This document shows, piece after piece, positions 60,950 to 64,000 of a DNA stretch of 64,000 bases. The first letter of the stretch is position 1. Each line of letters starts with the position of its first letter. Both the position numbers and the translations under genes were made by a program. The DNA lies in NCBI RefSeq assembly GCF_963678635.1, contig NW_026971656.1, positions 1 to 64,000 of the forward strand. Direction: 5' to 3'. A model generated the notes under the pieces. The model had not been told where the DNA came from. It searched no databases and saw only the letters and a list, made by a program, of their open reading frames with translations. The stretch is from Symsagittifera roscoffensis. Lineage: Eukaryota > Xenacoelomorpha > Acoela > Convolutidae.

Positions 60950-63160
60950 GACGTGTTGACTATTTGATATGTGTTGTTTTATAGCATTGAGAATTGAAAC
61001 TCGTTTGAATTTCATTTGAGGAATCTAAACTATGACTTTTTCAGATAAAAGTTACAAATGTTTCGTAATTTTATCGTTTTGTTCATTTGACACTGTTGAA
61101 AGTAGCTCTCCTATAACCAAAACTTCAATAGGTTCGGCTGTCTCTCTATAAAAGACAAATTCAAATTTTAAAGGTCAACAAAAAGTTCAGGAAAACACCG
61201 TTCTTGATTACACTGTTGGGATGTTAGATTGAATACCAAACTGAGGTGATTGGAGTAATTTTTAAGCGTTAGAGGAAGATCGTCTGGCGCAAAAAGAAAA
61301 CATTGAACTGTGTTAAAATAATTTTGCTGGTAATGAGCTGTGTTTCTTAGTCTACAATGGCAGTACCATCCAAACAAGACAATTTTATGTTGAATTAAGT
61401 TTCAAAAATGGAATGGTTTTGTTTTCAATTGACCGCTGAAGATAATATTAGGATACATGGCAACTACCAGCTGTCGTATAGGATCCGAAATGAAAACATC
61501 TTCACAAAAAAACTGATGCTAATCCGTGGGCATTACAATATATTGCTTTTCATTTCTTTGAAATTTTATCTAGCAGGCCACTTCATTGTTTATTCTTGAA
61601 TTGAATTGTGAACAGATTCAGACTCCGTATAATATCTCGCTCGTTTTAGTTGAACCGAAAATTGTGGACTATTACTATGAGTTGTCAAAACAAGTTCTCT
61701 TTTCGAACGAGTGGGTCGTTCTCTTAGGTTACTGTTACAGATCAAAAACTAGTCCGTTGCAAACAAACAAATCAACAGCTAGCTTCCCGTAAAAAACGCG
61801 GCATTGAGATCTTTTTGCGTGAAGAAAACTTTCAGACTTGTGGATTTTTTCATTGCTCAATATGACAAAGCAATTGGAAAAATGGGTGTAAAATTTTGTT
61901 GTAGAATGCGGATTTGCATGGAAATTTAACTGATCTGAATAAGCATCTTCCAGAATTGATCCAAATTTAGTTCCGATAAGAATCTTCATCAAAAAATTGT
62001 AAATTTTTATCGCAAACATTATCCATTGTCTTTCTGGTGCATGTTTGATTGTGTTGACTTTTTGAAATAAGTTGTCTTGTAGCACTGAGGATTGAAAATG
62101 TTTGCGCAAAAAAAAGAACCAATCTATTTGAATTATAGCTGAGGACTCGAGAGAAAAATTATCCATATTTCGAAACTTTGCCGTTTTGATCAAATGCGAC
62201 CGTTGACAATCGCTCTCCTACATCCAAAATTTCAATAGGTTCTGCTCTATATCGATAAAACACAAACTCAAGTCTTAAAGGTGCACCAATAAATTCACGA
62301 AACTATAATTCTCGATTACACAGTTGAATTTACCTTATTTTACGGTATTTACCTGATCAAAAACCAAACAAAAAACTATTGGGTTAATTTTCAAGCGTAA
62401 TAAGAGGCTCAAAAAGAAGAATTTGAACTGTTTTGAAGTAAGTTTGCTAGCTATGAGTTGTGTCATAGTCTACAGTCTACAATGGCAGTAATTTTTCGAA
62501 CAATACAGTTTATTATTGATTTGTATTTCAAAAATTGGATTTGCTTTCCCTTGACCGATAAAAAAAAGACACATGTCAACTACCAGCCATCATCTAGGTA
62601 CCGAACTGATTACTTCTTCACGGATAAATTGTTACCGACACGTAGGTATTGCAGAAATTTTGCTTCTCACTTCGTCGGAGTAAGAAATGAAAGAGTTGTA
62701 TCTAGCTGGCCACATCACTATTACTTATTGAATTGAAGCTTGCACGGATTCAGACACCGTATAAAACCTCGCAAAATTGTTGCGCGTCTTGATTGAACCG
62801 AAATATTCGGATAAGCATTTCGAGTTTCAGAACAAGTTCCGGTTTCGAACAAGTGATTCGTTTTCTAAGATTATTATTAGGGATCAATAACTGAGCAAAA
62901 AAATCAACAGCTAGTTTTCCGTGAAAAACATATCTATGAGATTTTTTTGATCCATTTCAAAAGTCTATCATGGTTTGTTTGTCAAAATCAAAGAAGGATC
63001 TTTTTAATAGTAAAAATCTTGAGTAGCAAGTTTTTTTTCTTACAGCCCTCGGTATGAGACAGCTACGGTTCAAAAGGTGCTCTCTGAGCGTATAAATAGT
63101 TAGAAGTGTGGACATATTCATTGTTTACAATGAAAAGGGAATTGGAAAAAAATGAGTGTA
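60950..63160. repeat. Diverged tandem duplication, unit about 1.1 kb
   Basis: Paired landmarks: GTGTTGAC (60953/62051), TTCAATAGGTTC (61124/62231), ACAATGGCAGTA (61354/62479), ATCAACAGCTAG (61771/62902). Spacing grows from about 1100 to 1130 bases, so the copies have gained and lost small segments. Confidence 0.8.
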
Positions 63161-63639
63161 ATTCAATATTTCCCGTATTTGCATCAGCTGCCAATTTTTT
63201 ACCGTCGCTCTTATTATAGCTTCAATTTTCAACACCAAAGTCTTCAAATCTAATGGAATGTTGCGGTCGGTAGTCAACAAAAATTGAATCACTGTAAAAT
63301 CATCTGAACTAATGGGAAGTATATCTTGTTCAAATCAAATGTCAAGTTTCATCAGAACTTCGAGTTTTTGAAAACAAAAGCGAGACTTGAGTGCTTGACT
63401 ACTTTGGGAAATTCCATACGTAGAAGGATGGTTTTTAAATTTTCATGGTTGTGTTTTGTAGGCCTTCTTTCGTTTGGTAGGGTTTCTTTGCTTTGGATGA
63501 CCGACTATTTCGAGATGCTGGTTTATTAGAAGTGGTCTGTTTTTTTTTAACAGGAAGTCATCCACCTACTTGTTTTTTCTCGCTGTTGTTGTAGCGCTCT
63601 TTTGACAGTTTTTTCACGCGTGTCTTACCTTAAGCAGTG

Positions 63640-64000
63640 TCAATAACCTCCGTAAGATGTTTGAAGCAAAATTTTTGCCAATTCTTTTGGCGGATAGTAT
63701 AACACATTTGAGAATTTCTGAATGACATAGCGAGCCACCCTGAGACATAGCCATCCGAGACCACTACCACGTTGTCTCGCAAGACCGCGACAATCTTTGT
63801 TTAGAGCCTGTAGCTGATGATAGCAACCGTCCACAAGGAATTTTTTCCAAAAACTGATTGAAAAGTTTGTCATATTCATTATTTCATCCTCGTGAAATTT
63901 TCTAAATGAAACTTCAGCTTTTTCATCTTGTCGAATGTATGCTGTGATAGAGTTTTCATTGATGCAGTAAGAACTTGATCTCTTGATGAAAACTTTGCAA
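63640..64000 (-). CDS. Partial minus-strand coding segment, open to the window edge
   Basis: The frame is open from the right edge to TGA at 63642-63640, 119 codons, with protein-like composition: a basic N-terminal part, KFHEDEIMNMTNFSISFWKK, then a segment with several Cys and Arg (DCRGLARQRGSG; WLCLRVARYVIQKF). ATG 63879 is internal, so the true start probably lies outside the window. A donor-like GTAAGAC lies just past the stop, near 63628. No family recognised; it could be a host exon or a transposon remnant. Confidence 0.5.
   Translation of the reverse strand, partial: CKVFIKRSSSYCINENSITAYIRQDEKAEVSFRKFHEDEIMNMTNFSISFWKKFLVDGCYHQLQALNKDCRGLARQRGSGLGWLCLRVARYVIQKFSNVLYYPPKELAKILLQTSYGGY

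Larger units (their letters stand above)
58996..63639. other. Mostly non-coding; heat-shock elements and diverged duplication
   Basis: No convincing ORF. Contains the heat-shock-element array (59741-59807) and two diverged copies of a 1.1-kb unit (60950-63160). Exons of the 58609 gene could hide here, but I cannot place them. Confidence 0.5.

Overview
The window is a nematode chromosome segment, most likely from Caenorhabditis or a close relative. This rests on the AT-rich background with T-rich splice acceptors, the nematode-style Ty3/gypsy elements and a Helitron-type heat-shock-element array; no host marker gene settles the species. About two thirds of it is two unrelated, unusually large plus-strand LTR retroelements, and the rest is gene-poor, repeat-rich intergenic DNA.

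Region 1 (1-24179) is a giant Ty3/gypsy element whose 5' LTR is cut by the left edge of the window. From the 3' LTR (22842-24179, about 1.34 kb) the full element would be near 24.8 kb. Behind a 3-kb untranslated leader packed with a TCCGGAGGGGTC-type motif come a coiled-coil/acidic ORF, gag-pol (two CCHC knuckles, DTG protease, YVDD reverse transcriptase, RNase H), a long linker with the first half of the integrase zinc finger, and the integrase core. The integrase ORF carries a C-terminal extension that looks like a macro (ADP-ribose-binding) domain. A further 9 kb of non-retroviral cargo follows, probably on a spliced message: an SGNH/GDSL hydrolase with all four catalytic blocks, a 1300-residue protein with a degenerate SGNH-like block, and three more unrecognised ORFs. 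Amber stops and frame changes interrupt the copy, and its LTRs differ by about nine substitutions and one indel, so it is recent but probably no longer fully competent.

Region 2 (24180-35518) holds a decayed minus-strand gene fragment, a 1.7-kb 3' end of a relative of the second element (about 26860-28605), a small foldback element and short tandem repeats, with no convincing intact gene.

Region 3 (35519-54375) is a complete 18.9-kb retrovirus-like element with apparently identical 410-bp LTRs and an ACAG target-site duplication, so it inserted very recently. Its order is: basic leader ORF, a single 2740-codon gag-pol, two tiny overlapping membrane proteins, a 378-codon frame without any ATG, an envelope-like glycoprotein with PTAP and YxxI tail motifs, and a novel 599-residue protein overlapping it as ATGA. 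The plus strand is strikingly poor in G. A 79-nt intron lies just after the last stop codon. The leader has splice donors that could make subgenomic mRNAs for the 3' genes.

Region 4 (54376-64000) is host-like intergenic DNA. It holds microsatellites, a cluster of ATTATAATCGATTATAAT-type palindromes, a broken Pro/Gln/Tyr-rich coding remnant, a probable first exon of a membrane protein (58609), a heat-shock-element array (59741-59807), a diverged tandem duplication of about 1.1 kb, and a minus-strand coding segment running off the right edge.
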